Assembly (NCBI GenBank): GCA_026415715.1
Contig: JAOAGO010000006.1
Location: 1 to 64,000 of the forward strand
DNA: 64,000 nt
Direction of reading: 5' to 3'
Origin: Chitinophagaceae bacterium
GTDB lineage: Bacteria; Bacteroidota; Bacteroidia; Chitinophagales; Chitinophagaceae
This document shows positions 20,241 through 29,751 of this stretch, piece by piece. Position 1 is the stretch's first letter; each line of letters begins with the position of its first letter. Made by a program: the position numbers and the translations under genes. Under the pieces are notes generated by a model, which did no database searches, was not told the origin of the DNA, and saw nothing but the letters and a program-made list of their open reading frames with translations.

Positions 20241-20313
20241 GACAAACCCGTTTCTTGTTGTAAAGTTCAGTAATTCCGGAACCAAATCCTAATAAGGTTC
20301 TGATAAATCAAAC

Positions 20314-20338
20314 AAAAAATCCCGTTAAAAAACGGGAT
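20314..20338 (-). terminator. Rho-independent terminator of nrdJ
   Basis: ATCCCGTT (20319-20326) and AACGGGAT (20331-20338) form a perfect 8-bp stem with an AAAA/TTTT loop. On the minus strand it is followed by six T residues (20319-20314). It lies 78 bp past the nrdJ stop. Confidence 0.8.
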
Positions 20339-20415
20339 ATCGGGTACTTACTTAAGATCTGCAAAAACATGCTTCAGCCCATCCGGTTTTTATCCGCCCT
20401 TGTTTTTTCTTTACG

Positions 20416-23400
20416 TTAACTGCAACCGCCCTGGTTTCCGCAGTTCAGGCATTTATAACAGGTTCCGCTGCGGATCATGATGTGGCCGCACACATTACAG
20501 GCGGGAGCATCGCTTTGCATATTTCGGCAAGATATGTTAACTGCATTCCAGTCTGAGTCGGGCCTGGCGCCTTGCGACGAACGCGTTGCTTTGGAACCCA
20601 AGGCAGTTTCGGTATGTTCCGGTGTTACCCGGATACTTGATTTTTCCGGCTCGGCATATTCCAGCGAATTGGAAGGTATATCATCCCAGTCGTCAGACAC
20701 CTGATTCATATGCTCAGGATTATCTACCACATGCACCAGATCGGTACGGCCAAGGTATTCATACGCCAACACACGGAAAATGAAGTCAACGATAGATGTA
20801 GTGGATTTAATGTTAGGGTGTTCCACAAAACCAGAGGGATCAAATTTTGTGAATGTGAATTTATCCACAAATTCTTCCAGCGGAACTCCGTACTGCAGCC
20901 CGATCGAAATAGCAATGGCGAAGCAGTTCATCAGGCTGCGCATGGTGGCGCCTTCTTTGGCCATATCAATAAAAATTTCTCCCAGCGTCCCGTCGCTGTA
21001 TTCACCGGTTCTCAGGAATATAGCCTGCCCGTTAATTTTTGCCTTTTGGGTAAATCCTCTGCGTTTTGCCGGCAAAGCCCTGCGTTCTACAATGCTGGCC
21101 AGTTTCCTTTTCAGTTTGGTATCGGGCGAAGCCTGCACTCTTTTTTGTACTTCATCTAATAATTCTTCTATGGTCAGTTTGCTGAGGTCAATCGTGGCGG
21201 ATTCGGCGGCGCCTTGTTTCGTTTTTTGTACGGGTGTTTCCGCTTCTGAAACAGACGAGTCACCGTCTTCGTTTTTCTTTTTCTTATCCGTTTTATTGTT
21301 CAGCGGCTGACTCAGTTTTGAGCCGTCGCGATATAAGGCATTAGCTTTCAGGCCCAATGTCCAGCTTAGATAATAACAATCCGCTACGTCTTCCACCGTT
21401 GCTTCGTTAGGAAGGTTTATTGTTTTGGAAATGGCCCCGCTGATAAAGGGCTGAACGGCCGCCATCATGCGGATATGGGCATGCGGGTGAATGTAACGTT
21501 TTCCTTTCGGCCCGCATTTGTTGGCACAGTCAAATACCGGCAAGTGCTCTTGTTTCAGATACGGAGCGCCTTCCAGCATCATGGTTCCGCAAACATAGTC
21601 GTTGGCGGCGTCTATTTGTTCTTCGGTAAAGCCCAGCGCTTCCAGCAGGCTCCAGTCGGGCGAATGATATTGTTCCGGTGTAAAGCCAAGACGCTGCAAA
21701 CATTCTTCGCCGAGGGTAAAAGCGTTGAAAATAAAAGATATATGAAATGCGGAAGCCGCAGCAGCGTCTAATTTTTTGATTTCGTCGGCTATAAATCCTT
21801 TTTCACTGAGCGTTTGATGATTGATGAAGGGTGCCCCTGCAAAAGTGCCTGCTCCCAACGCATATTTAACGATGGCTTCCGTTTCTTTATCGGAATAACC
21901 CAGATTTTTTAATGCGAGGGGAACCGACTGATTGATAATTTTAAAGTATCCCCCGCCTGAAAGTTTCTTAAACTTAACCAGGGCAAACTCGGGTTCAACA
22001 CCCGTTGTATCGCAGTCCATGACCAGCCCAATGGTTCCGGTGGGTGCAATTACTGTGGTTTGAGCATTTCGATATCCGTATTTTTCGCCCATTTCCAGCG
22101 CTTCATCCCATGCTTTACAGGCAGCTTTCAGCAGATAATCCGGGCAATATTTGGCTTTGATGCCTTGCGGCTTTATGCTGAGATTTTCATATTCGTCGGC
22201 ATCGTACGCTGCGAGTCGGTGGTTACGGATAACCCGAAGCATAGACTCTCTGTTTTCTTCAAATTTGGGAAACGGCCCGAATGCTTTTGCCATTTCGGCG
22301 GATGTTTTATATGCCGTACCGGTCATGATTGCGGTAAGGGCTGCGGCTATGGCTCGTCCTTCTTCACTGTCGTAAGGAATTCCTCTGACCATTAAAAGTG
22401 TCCCCAGATTTGCATATCCCAGTCCTAACGTGCGATAATCATAACTGAGTTGTGCCACTTCTTTGGAAGGAAACTGTGCCATTAACACAGAAATTTCGAG
22501 TACGACAGTCCAGAGCCGACAGATGTATTCAAAGCCTTTGACATCAAATATGTTTTTTTCGGTATCATAAAACTTCATCAGGTTGGCCGAGGCTAGGTTA
22601 CAGGCCGTATTATCCAGAAACATATATTCCGAGCAGGGATTGGAGGCCCGTATCGGCCCGCCGGCCGGACAGGTATGCCACTCGTTAATGGTTGTGTCAA
22701 ACTGTACGCCGGGGTCTGCACAACGCCAGGCGGCATAAGCAATCTGGTTCCATAGTTCGCGGGCCGGTATTTTTTTCATTACTTTTCCGTCTGTTCTTGC
22801 TTTCAGTTCCCACTCTCCGTCTTGTTCCAGAACTTTGAAAAATGAATTCGGGATGCGTACCGAGTTGTTTGAGTTTTGCCCGCTAACGGTTCTGTAGGCT
22901 TCCCCTTCATAATCGCTCGGATAACCCGCAGCTATCAGTGCGGCCACTTTTTTTTCTTCTTCCACTTTCCAGTTAACGAATTCCACTATTTCAGGATGGT
23001 CTAGATCAAGACAAACCATTTTGGCTGCCCTTCGGGTAGTGCCGCCGGATTTGATGGCGCCGGCTGCCCTGTCGCCGATTTTCAAAAAACTCATCAAACC
23101 ACTGGATGAACCGCCGCCACTTAGTTTTTCCCCTTCTGCCCGGATATTTGAAAAATTGGTGCCAACACCTGAACCGTATTTGAAAATACGGGCTTCCCGA
23201 ACCCATAAATCCATAATACCCCCTTCATTCACCAAATCATCTTCTACACTCAAAATAAAACAGGCATGCGGTTGTGGCCTTTCGTAGGCATTTGCTGATT
23301 TTTTTACCTGGCCGTCTTCGGGGTCAACATAATAATGTCCCTGTGGTTTTCCGGTGATGCCGTAACTTTCATAAAGCCCCGTATTGAACCATTGCGGACT

Positions 23401-23811
23401 GTTGGGTACACACATCTGGTTGAGTATGGAATACACCAGCTCGTCGTAAAATATTTGCGCATCTTCAGCACTTGCAAAATACCCACAGCGTTCACCCCAT
23501 ACCTTCCAGCAGTTGGCCAGCCGGTGTGCTACCTGTTTTACTGAAGTTTCTCGGCCCGATGTGCCATCCGGTTGGGGAACACCGGCTTTCCGAAAATATT
23601 TTTGAGCGAGAATGTCGGTTGCAATTTGACTCCAGTGTTTGGGAACTTCCACATTTTCCATGTAAAAGACTACTTCGCCCGTTGTGTTCCGGATAACCGA
23701 AGTGCGCAGTTCATACTCAAACATATCGTACACACTTATATCTGGGCGGGTATAGAAACGGGAAAAGGTTAACCCTCCCGTTGTTCGGGTTTTGGTGTTC
23801 TTCATTGCCAT
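20416..23811 (-). CDS. nrdJ: Adenosylcobalamin-dependent (class II) ribonucleotide reductase
   Basis: This 1131-residue enzyme makes deoxyribonucleotides using a radical from coenzyme B12, so it needs neither oxygen nor a separate radical subunit. The reductase barrel includes [18 protein letters not shown] with an active-site Cys, the finger-loop region, and [17 protein letters not shown]. The C-terminal quarter has a low-complexity charged linker, then a domain with [22 protein letters not shown], and a zinc-ribbon-like tail ([20 protein letters not shown]). Start ATG 23811 or 23805. It is monocistronic with its own terminator. No B12 riboswitch or NrdR box is recognisable in the 322-bp upstream region. 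No class I genes are in the window. Confidence 0.96.
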   Translation of the reverse strand: MAMKNTKTRTTGGLTFSRFYTRPDISVYDMFEYELRTSVIRNTTGEVVFYMENVEVPKHWSQIATDILAQKYFRKAGVPQPDGTSGRETSVKQVAHRLANCWKVWGERCGYFASAEDAQIFYDELVYSILNQMCVPNSPQWFNTGLYESYGITGKPQGHYYVDPEDGQVKKSANAYERPQPHACFILSVEDDLVNEGGIMDLWVREARIFKYGSGVGTNFSNIRAEGEKLSGGGSSSGLMSFLKIGDRAAGAIKSGGTTRRAAKMVCLDLDHPEIVEFVNWKVEEEKKVAALIAAGYPSDYEGEAYRTVSGQNSNNSVRIPNSFFKVLEQDGEWELKARTDGKVMKKIPARELWNQIAYAAWRCADPGVQFDTTINEWHTCPAGGPIRASNPCSEYMFLDNTACNLASANLMKFYDTEKNIFDVKGFEYICRLWTVVLEISVLMAQFPSKEVAQLSYDYRTLGLGYANLGTLLMVRGIPYDSEEGRAIAAALTAIMTGTAYKTSAEMAKAFGPFPKFEENRESMLRVIRNHRLAAYDADEYENLSIKPQGIKAKYCPDYLLKAACKAWDEALEMGEKYGYRNAQTTVIAPTGTIGLVMDCDTTGVEPEFALVKFKKLSGGGYFKIINQSVPLALKNLGYSDKETEAIVKYALGAGTFAGAPFINHQTLSEKGFIADEIKKLDAAAASAFHISFIFNAFTLGEECLQRLGFTPEQYHSPDWSLLEALGFTEEQIDAANDYVCGTMMLEGAPYLKQEHLPVFDCANKCGPKGKRYIHPHAHIRMMAAVQPFISGAISKTINLPNEATVEDVADCYYLSWTLGLKANALYRDGSKLSQPLNNKTDKKKKNEDGDSSVSEAETPVQKTKQGAAESATIDLSKLTIEELLDEVQKRVQASPDTKLKRKLASIVERRALPAKRRGFTQKAKINGQAIFLRTGEYSDGTLGEIFIDMAKEGATMRSLMNCFAIAISIGLQYGVPLEEFVDKFTFTKFDPSGFVEHPNIKSTTSIVDFIFRVLAYEYLGRTDLVHVVDNPEHMNQVSDDWDDIPSNSLEYAEPEKSSIRVTPEHTETALGSKATRSSQGARPDSDWNAVNISCRNMQSDAPACNVCGHIMIRSGTCYKCLNCGNQGGCS

Positions 23812-24133
23812 AAGAAAAAGAAAGATTTATAGTGTTAAGATAAAAAACTGTTGACGCAACGAATATATTTTGAAGTTTCAATATTTCATAATGCGAAATA
23901 TTCACATCTTGTGGAAAAAGAATTTTTAACAAGTCAATTTTGTTACCTGAATTTTTTTTTGCAGCAGCTTTTTATCTCTTCAACCCTTTAATATCTTAAT
24001 ATCACTTGAAATATCCCGTTTTTTCCTGTCTTGTCGAATATTATTTGGGATAAAAAACGGATTCTGTTATTTTTAACTGATATATAAAAAAACCGAAGTT
24101 TTTTTGCATTTTTGCAAAAGTCAAAAAAGCCGG
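23812..24133. other. Divergent nrdJ / GGGP synthase intergenic region
   Basis: This 322-base AT-rich gap has no convincing ORF. It holds a perfect inverted repeat, AATATTTC (23880-23887) and GAAATATT (23895-23902) with a 7-bp spacer, 69-91 bp upstream of nrdJ. A TATATTCG near-match to the -7 box lies between it and nrdJ on the minus strand (23867-23860). Confidence 0.5.
23880..23902. repeat. 8-bp inverted repeat upstream of nrdJ
   Basis: AATATTTC-N7-GAAATATT is perfectly symmetric and sized for a dimeric regulator. It lies about 13 bp upstream of a possible -7 box (TATATTCG, minus strand). It does not look like an NrdR box. AT-rich sequence makes chance symmetry possible. Confidence 0.35.
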
Positions 24134-24892
24134 ATGAAGTTTGCATTATATAACACCCTGTTATCCAGAAAGAAAAAAGGTCAGAAATCATTTGCTGTAT
24201 TAATTGATCCGGATAAAGCAAATGAAAGGGCTCTGGAAAAAATCATACAACTGGCCAATGACGCCAAAGTAGATTATCTGCTGGTTGGCGGAAGCCTGGT
24301 CATATCAAATTTCCTGGATGACTGTATCCGTCTCATAAAAAAATACAGTTCCATTCCGGTTATTTTATTTCCCGGAAGCGCATCACAAATCAGCAAACGG
24401 GCTGATGCTATTTTGTATTTGTCGCTCATTTCCGGAAGGAATCCCGAGTTATTAATCGGCCAGCATGTGGTTTCGGCCCCGTTTGTTAAGCGTAGCGGGC
24501 TGGAAATCATGCCCACGGGTTACATTGTGATTGACGGAGGTTCACCCACCACGGTTTCTTACATCAGCAATGCCACTCCCATACCTCACGATAAAGATGA
24601 AATTGCCATGTGTACGGCCATGGCAGGTGAAATGCTGGGAATGAAGCTTATATTTCTTGACAGCGGCAGTGGCGCCAAAAGGCCGGTTTCGGAAAGCATG
24701 ATACGTCTGGTGGCCGACAACATTGAAATTCCTTTAATTGTGGGCGGAGGAATCGTGACCCCGGAAAAAGCATATTTGAATTGCAAGGCCGGCGCTGATA
24801 TCATTGTGGTAGGCAATGCGATTGAAAAAGATGTTTCACTGATAAAAGAAATGAGTGATGCCGTTCACAGCATTCCGGCCCCGTCATTTTAA
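24134..24892 (+). CDS. Geranylgeranylglyceryl phosphate synthase family protein
   Basis: Counting from ATG 24134 (the longer TTG-started frame adds only a basic tail), the 252 residues form a TIM barrel of the GGGPS/PcrB family, group II. Diagnostic stretches are FAVLIDPDK, DYLLVGGSL, VILFPGSASQIS, TGYIVIDGGSPTTV, FLDSGSGAKRPVS, IVGGGI and GADIIVVGNAIE, the last two binding glycerol phosphate. Archaeal members join geranylgeranyl diphosphate to sn-glycerol-1-phosphate to make ether lipids. Bacteroidota homologues are hexameric and active in vitro, but their role in the cell is unclear. dxs, which starts the isoprenoid precursor pathway, lies 178 bp downstream in the same direction. Confidence 0.9.
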   Translation: MKFALYNTLLSRKKKGQKSFAVLIDPDKANERALEKIIQLANDAKVDYLLVGGSLVISNFLDDCIRLIKKYSSIPVILFPGSASQISKRADAILYLSLISGRNPELLIGQHVVSAPFVKRSGLEIMPTGYIVIDGGSPTTVSYISNATPIPHDKDEIAMCTAMAGEMLGMKLIFLDSGSGAKRPVSESMIRLVADNIEIPLIVGGGIVTPEKAYLNCKAGADIIVVGNAIEKDVSLIKEMSDAVHSIPAPSF

Positions 24893-25070
24893 AATTCTCT
24901 GCTTCAATTTAAGTCCCGACACCTTTTCAGATTAAAATTCCTCTTTTTTACCTGAATTTCAATGGGCGGATGAACAGAAAAAACAATAACATTGTTTTAT
25001 ATAATCCGAAAAGTTGATTTTATCTAAAATTTTATTTTTACAGACAGAGTTAAATTTTAAATCATAAATT

Positions 25071-27011
25071 ATGGAATTTACGCCCGGTCCTTTGCTGAAA
25101 ACCATTAATTCGCCAGCCGACCTGAGAAAGTTGCCGCGGGAAAAACTTCATCAGGTTTGTGATGAATTGCGTCAGTTTATTATAGATGTTGTCAGTGTTA
25201 ACGGAGGCCACTTCGGAGCCAGTCTGGGTGTAGTAGAACTGACAACCGCCCTTCATTATGTATATAACACACCCTATGATTTGCTGGTATGGGATGTTGG
25301 CCATCAGGCATACGGACATAAAATACTTACCGGACGCAGAGATGTTTTTCACACCAACCGGAAATATAAAGGCATCAGCGGATTTCCAAAACGTAGTGAA
25401 AGTGAATATGACACATTCGGAGTAGGTCATTCTTCAACTTCCATCTCTGCCGCGCTGGGTATGGCTATTGCCGCAAAATACAAGGGTGAAAAAGACCGGA
25501 AAGTTGTAGCCGTTATCGGCGACGGAGCAATGACGGCAGGGCTTGCATTTGAAGGCATGAACCATGCCGGAGTATCCGATACCGACCTTCTGATCATTCT
25601 GAATGATAACGGCATTGGAATTGATCCGAACACCGGCGCGTTGAAAGAATATCTGACAGATATTACAACCTCTCCTACGTATAACAAATTAAAAGATGAA
25701 ATCTGGAATATTCTCGGCAAACTTCCGGTTGGTAAAAATTTTACCCGAACCATGGCTCACAAATTAGCCGAAAGCATCAAAGGCATGGTGAGCAGCAGCG
25801 CAAACTTTTTTGAATCCTTAAAGCTGCGTTATTTCGGACCTATTGATGGCCACAATATAGCCAAGCTGGTAGAGACATTAAAAGATCTGAAAAATATACC
25901 CGGACCTAAACTTTTACATGTTATTACTACTAAAGGAAAAGGATATTACTGGGCAGAGCAAGATCAAACCAAATGGCATGCCCCGGGGATATTCGACAAA
26001 TTAACCGGTGAGATACTAAAGAAAAAATTCGATATACCCCAACCGCCGAAATATCAGGATGTTTTCGGATATACCATTATAGAACTGGCTGAAAAAAACG
26101 AAAAAATTTTCGGTATAACGCCGGCAATGCCTTCCGGTTCTTCCCTGAAATACATGATGGAAAAGATGCCCCATCGGGCATTTGATGTAGGTATAGCAGA
26201 ACAACATGCCGTTACCTTAAGCGCCGGTATGGCTACCCAGGGTCTTAAAGTGTTTTGCAACATATACTCCACTTTTATGCAAAGGGCATACGACCAGGTC
26301 ATTCATGACGTAGCCATACAAAAACTGCCGGTAATTTTCTGTCTTGACCGTGCCGGACTGGTTGGTGACGACGGCCCGACACACCACGGTTGTTATGATA
26401 TAGCCTATTTCCGGTGCATACCCAACATGATTATCAGCGCACCGATGAATGAAAGCGAGTTGCGCAACCTGATGTACACGGCACAATTAGATTCGACACA
26501 ATTACCCTTTGTTATCCGGTATCCTAGAGGTGAAGGAGTGATGCCGGAATGGAAAACCCCGATGCAGGAAATTCAAATCGGAACCGGCCGGAAATTGCGA
26601 GACGGTCAGGACCTGGCCATACTCTCTTTAGGCCACCCCGGAAATTTTGCTGCTGCCGCTATTCGTGAACTGAACAGTGAAGGAATCTACCCTGCGCACT
26701 ACGATATGCGGTTTGCCAAACCGCTGGATGAAGAACTTCTTCACGAAGTATTTTCAAAATTCGACAAAATCATTACCGTGGAAGACGGAACCGTGGTGGG
26801 TGGTTTTGGATCTGCCATCCTTGAATTCATGAATGAGCACCGTTATCATGCCGAAGTAAAAATTCTCGGAATTCCGGACAGGATAATAGAACACGGTTCT
26901 CCGCGGGAACTCCATCGTGAATGTAATTACGACGCTGAGGCCATAGCCCGCACAGCCCGTGAAATGCTGAAAACTAAAATCAGCATCACAAATAAAGAAT
27001 TCAGTAAATAA
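25071..27011 (+). CDS. dxs: 1-deoxy-D-xylulose-5-phosphate synthase
   Basis: The 646-residue thiamine diphosphate enzyme condenses pyruvate and glyceraldehyde phosphate, the first step of the MEP isoprenoid pathway. The cofactor motif runs from GDGAMTAG (about residue 150) to NDNGIGID (about 179). The pyrimidine domain contains VGIAEQHAVTLSAGMA and DRAGLVGDDGPTHHG, and the C-terminal transketolase domain begins near 510 (ILSLGHPGNF). The start at ATG 25071 matches the family. No other MEP gene is in the window, but the GGGP synthase homologue just upstream would use a product of this pathway. Confidence 0.96.
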   Translation: MEFTPGPLLKTINSPADLRKLPREKLHQVCDELRQFIIDVVSVNGGHFGASLGVVELTTALHYVYNTPYDLLVWDVGHQAYGHKILTGRRDVFHTNRKYKGISGFPKRSESEYDTFGVGHSSTSISAALGMAIAAKYKGEKDRKVVAVIGDGAMTAGLAFEGMNHAGVSDTDLLIILNDNGIGIDPNTGALKEYLTDITTSPTYNKLKDEIWNILGKLPVGKNFTRTMAHKLAESIKGMVSSSANFFESLKLRYFGPIDGHNIAKLVETLKDLKNIPGPKLLHVITTKGKGYYWAEQDQTKWHAPGIFDKLTGEILKKKFDIPQPPKYQDVFGYTIIELAEKNEKIFGITPAMPSGSSLKYMMEKMPHRAFDVGIAEQHAVTLSAGMATQGLKVFCNIYSTFMQRAYDQVIHDVAIQKLPVIFCLDRAGLVGDDGPTHHGCYDIAYFRCIPNMIISAPMNESELRNLMYTAQLDSTQLPFVIRYPRGEGVMPEWKTPMQEIQIGTGRKLRDGQDLAILSLGHPGNFAAAAIRELNSEGIYPAHYDMRFAKPLDEELLHEVFSKFDKIITVEDGTVVGGFGSAILEFMNEHRYHAEVKILGIPDRIIEHGSPRELHRECNYDAEAIARTAREMLKTKISITNKEFSK

Positions 27012-27072
27012 AAAAGTAAGGTTTTTCATCAGGTGGGGCCTGCATAAGTTTCGGACGAATTTTTCAGTTCTT

Positions 27073-27783
27073 TTACTGCAGTAAGAGATTATTTAACTGT
27101 ATAAAAAAACGGATAAGTCTTTCCTCATCCCTGGGCTTTATCTTTAGTTTTTCAACAATATGCTTCATCTGAGAAGAAAATTCAGGCATAGCTTCCGTGA
27201 GGGCGGATACGCCTGTATCAATCTGTATCATACGGCCGTCCGGCAGGTAAGCAAAATATAGCTGTTCGGGCACTTTCTTTTTCTCTTCCAAAAGGCCTGG
27301 ATATTTAAAGAGCAAAATAGTTTTTGCCTTGCATTTTAACAGTTGAATTTTACCATCTACCAACACCTGATAAAACGTGGCGCCGGTGTTTGCCTGAATG
27401 GGCGGATAAAATCTTCTGAACACGATATGCAGCGTATCTTCTTTTATAACCGGTTTCATAATGATTTGCGATACGCTGTCCGTAAACTCCATAATCAGAC
27501 TATCCTGCAAAAAGTAAGGTGTATTATTATGTAAATCGAAGATTAAGGGCACATGCATATCCGGCCTTCCGCTTCTGAATTTGACAACAGCGGGTGTCCA
27601 CTCCTGAAGTATAAATTTTTTTTGAAAATCAGTTTCATCCTCTTCCGGCCTTGGCATCCAGCTATAAACTTCCAGGCGTCTAACGGTTTGCCCGCTGCTG
27701 ATATCGGCGCCCACAAGCTGTGCCCGGATCAAATTTGCCGTAAACAAATATGCGATGAGAAGAATCAGGCTTTTCATGATCAT
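27073..27783 (-). CDS. Secreted hypothetical protein
   Basis: A signal peptide (hydrophobic SLILLIAYLFTANL, cleavage likely after IRA-Q near 22) precedes about 214 residues rich in beta strands (VPLIFDLHNNTPYFLQD, DTLHIVFRRFYPPIQANTGATFYQVLVDGKIQLL) and a helical C-terminus. It should be periplasmic or surface-exposed. I do not recognise a family; the composition resembles many uncharacterised exported proteins of Bacteroidota. Starts at ATG 27783 or 27777. A TATCTTTA box (27802-27795) lies 11 nt upstream, just after the osmC terminator. Convergent with dxs. Confidence 0.7.
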   Translation of the reverse strand: MIMKSLILLIAYLFTANLIRAQLVGADISSGQTVRRLEVYSWMPRPEEDETDFQKKFILQEWTPAVVKFRSGRPDMHVPLIFDLHNNTPYFLQDSLIMEFTDSVSQIIMKPVIKEDTLHIVFRRFYPPIQANTGATFYQVLVDGKIQLLKCKAKTILLFKYPGLLEEKKKVPEQLYFAYLPDGRMIQIDTGVSALTEAMPEFSSQMKHIVEKLKIKPRDEERLIRFFIQLNNLLLQ

Positions 27784-27803
27784 CTCTGAAATCTTAAAGA
27801 TAT

Positions 27804-27826
27804 AAAAAAACCACCGTATCGGTGGT
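27804..27826 (-). terminator. Rho-independent terminator of the scpA-osmC unit
   Basis: ACCACCG (27810-27816), loop TAT and CGGTGGT (27820-27826) form a 7-bp GC-rich stem. On the minus strand it runs into seven T residues (27810-27804). It lies 73 bp past the osmC stop and directly before the next leftward gene's promoter region. Confidence 0.82.
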
Positions 27827-27898
27827 ATTTAAATATTTCATGACCTGAATCATTATCAGGACCGAAATTTCAGATTTCGGTTAAATCATCGGGGGGCA

Positions 27899-28336
27899 TT
27901 ATGAAGATGCCGTATTCCGGAAACTCTTAACCAGTTGGGCATCCATAGTTATATTGGTAGCCAGCGATTTGCTGATGGGGCAATTTTCTTTTGCCTCTTC
28001 GGCATATTGTGCAAAATCTTTGGCTTTTAATTTGGGAACTTTTGCTCTTACTTCAAGGTGGCTATTGGTAATTACACCTCCTTCCAGCGTTACCGTACAT
28101 TTTGTTTCAATTCGTTTGGGAATAAATCCGGCAGCGCCGAGTACAAAGCTTAATTTCATGGAAAAACAGGCGGCGTGAGCGGCCGCAATTAATTCTTCCG
28201 GATTGGTATAGGTGCCGTCTTCAAAACGGCTCCTGTAGTCATAATTTTTATTTTTAATAACTCGGGATTCCGTAAGAAGTTTCCCGCTACCTTCTTTTCC
28301 GGATCCTTTCCAGTTGGCAATAGCTGTACGTTTCAT
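27899..28336 (-). CDS. OsmC family peroxiredoxin-like protein
   Basis: The 145-residue protein has the OsmC/Ohr fold with both reactive cysteines, C57 (AAHAACFSMKLS) and C119 (KENCPISKSL), spaced as in family members that reduce organic hydroperoxides through a thiol cycle. The ending and length fit OsmC rather than Ohr. It is probably a cytoplasmic stress-protection enzyme. The gene follows scpA by 24 bp on the same strand and shares its terminator, so co-transcription is likely although there is no functional link. Confidence 0.92.
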   Translation of the reverse strand: MKRTAIANWKGSGKEGSGKLLTESRVIKNKNYDYRSRFEDGTYTNPEELIAAAHAACFSMKLSFVLGAAGFIPKRIETKCTVTLEGGVITNSHLEVRAKVPKLKAKDFAQYAEEAKENCPISKSLATNITMDAQLVKSFRNTASS

Positions 28337-28360
28337 AACTACATTTTGGTTTTATTGGGG

Positions 28361-29140
28361 TTAAGAAATGACATCATTAACATTTACGCGGCTTTCAGGC
28401 TCAACATACTCAATTATAAAACTGTTCCAATGTTCGCCGGTATAAATATTCAGAAATTTTTGCTGCACCAGGTCTAAAATGCTCAGAAAAATAAATATGG
28501 CATGAACCCTGTTTTCAGCTTCAGAAAAAATTTCATCAAAGGGTAGGGTTTTCTGTGTTTCTGCTTTCAGTAACACCCAGTCTCTCACTTCTTCAGAGGT
28601 ATAGTTATATTTTACTACAGTATGAACCGGGCGATTTTTACGATTGTGATATTTTTGCAGGGCTCTTTCAAAAGCTTTTACTAATTTAAACAAGGTAATG
28701 CTTTGCAACTCTGCTCCGTCGCTCTGCCATTCTCCGATTTGTAACAGTTCCGTTCCAACATTACCTCTTTGCACTCTTTGCAGCCGGAGCGATTCCAATT
28801 CGCTCATTTTTGCAGCCGCCTCCTTGAAGCGCTTATATTCCAGCAATTTATTCACCAACTCGTTTCGCGGATCCACTTCCTGCCCCTGCGCATCAACTTC
28901 TTTTCGGGGAAGCAGCATTTTCGCTTTTATCCTCATTAATGTGGATACAAAAAGTATAAATTCACTGCTGAGCTCTATATTTAACTCCTCCGACTGATGG
29001 ATATAATCAAGAAAGTCATTTATAATTTTTGTAATGGGAATGTTATAGATATCCAACTCGTCCCTTTCAATAAAAAAGAGTAACAAGTCAAACGGGCCTT
29101 CAAATTGAGGTAAAGATATCTTATATGAGGACTGGTGCAT
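28361..29140 (-). CDS. scpA: Segregation and condensation protein A
   Basis: The 259-residue kleisin has the N-terminal motif LPQFEGPFDLLLFFIERDELDIYNIPI, helical middle (LLPRKEVDAQG, NKLLEYKRFKEAAAKM) and the winged-helix C-terminus that binds the SMC head. ScpA bridges the Smc dimer together with ScpB to organise and segregate the chromosome. Neither smc nor scpB is in the window. A promoter box (TACATTTG) sits 43 nt upstream. Confidence 0.94.
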   Translation of the reverse strand: MHQSSYKISLPQFEGPFDLLLFFIERDELDIYNIPITKIINDFLDYIHQSEELNIELSSEFILFVSTLMRIKAKMLLPRKEVDAQGQEVDPRNELVNKLLEYKRFKEAAAKMSELESLRLQRVQRGNVGTELLQIGEWQSDGAELQSITLFKLVKAFERALQKYHNRKNRPVHTVVKYNYTSEEVRDWVLLKAETQKTLPFDEIFSEAENRVHAIFIFLSILDLVQQKFLNIYTGEHWNSFIIEYVEPESRVNVNDVIS

Positions 29141-29183
29141 TTCCGATAAATTGTTCAGGATTACGGGCCTGATGGCGATTTAA

Positions 29184-29191
29184 CAAATGTA
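29184..29191 (-). promoter_or_regulatory. Candidate -7 box for scpA-osmC
   Basis: On the minus strand TACATTTG matches TAnnTTTG, 43 nt upstream of the scpA ATG at 29140. There is no TTTG at the standard -33 distance. Confidence 0.4.
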
Positions 29192-29228
29192 ACACAATTT
29201 CACAGCTTCAGGCGCACGAAGCGTTAAT

Positions 29229-29600
29229 TTACTTCTTCAAGGTATCCCTGATTTCCCTGAGCAGACTGATCTCTTCCGGTGTGGCTGGCGACTCTTCTTC
29301 AGATTTTTTTCTGTTTGCTGCATTGATGGCTTTAATAACCCAAAATAAGAAAAGCGCAATAGCTAAAAATTTTATTATAGCAGAAATCGCCATGCCGAAT
29401 TTTAATTCTGCTTCGCCCACTTTGACGGACAACGTTTCAAAATTGACACCCCCGATTAATATTCCGATAAGAGGCATAAAAATATAATCTACAACCGCAC
29501 CAACAATTGCCCCGAAAGCAGCGCCAAGAATAACGCCAACGGCAAGGTCAATTACATTTCCTTTAAAAGTAAATTCTTTGAATTCTTTCATCATGCCCAT
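29229..29600 (-). CDS. mscL: Large-conductance mechanosensitive channel
   Basis: The 123-residue protein has an amphipathic N-terminus (MKEFKEFTFKGNVIDLAVGVILG), TM1 at about 17-42 lined by Gly and Ala, a periplasmic loop, TM2 at about 68-92, and a charged C-terminal helix (ATPEEISLLREIRDTLKK). MscL forms a pentameric pore that opens under severe membrane tension to release solutes after osmotic downshock. Start is ATG 29600, with alternatives at the third or fourth codon. It stands alone between scpA and the aminotransferase. Confidence 0.96.
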   Translation of the reverse strand: MGMMKEFKEFTFKGNVIDLAVGVILGAAFGAIVGAVVDYIFMPLIGILIGGVNFETLSVKVGEAELKFGMAISAIIKFLAIALFLFWVIKAINAANRKKSEEESPATPEEISLLREIRDTLKK

Positions 29601-29751
29601 AAAAAAATTTTTTATAAAAAATAAAATGACGCGTAAAAATAGAAAATATTAAAATTTCTTTTCAAAAGTTTTTCCACCCGCTTTCCGGATGAACAAGTTA
29701 CTCTTGCAGTTATGAAATAATTACGTGAATGACAATTTATTAGAACAAGCC

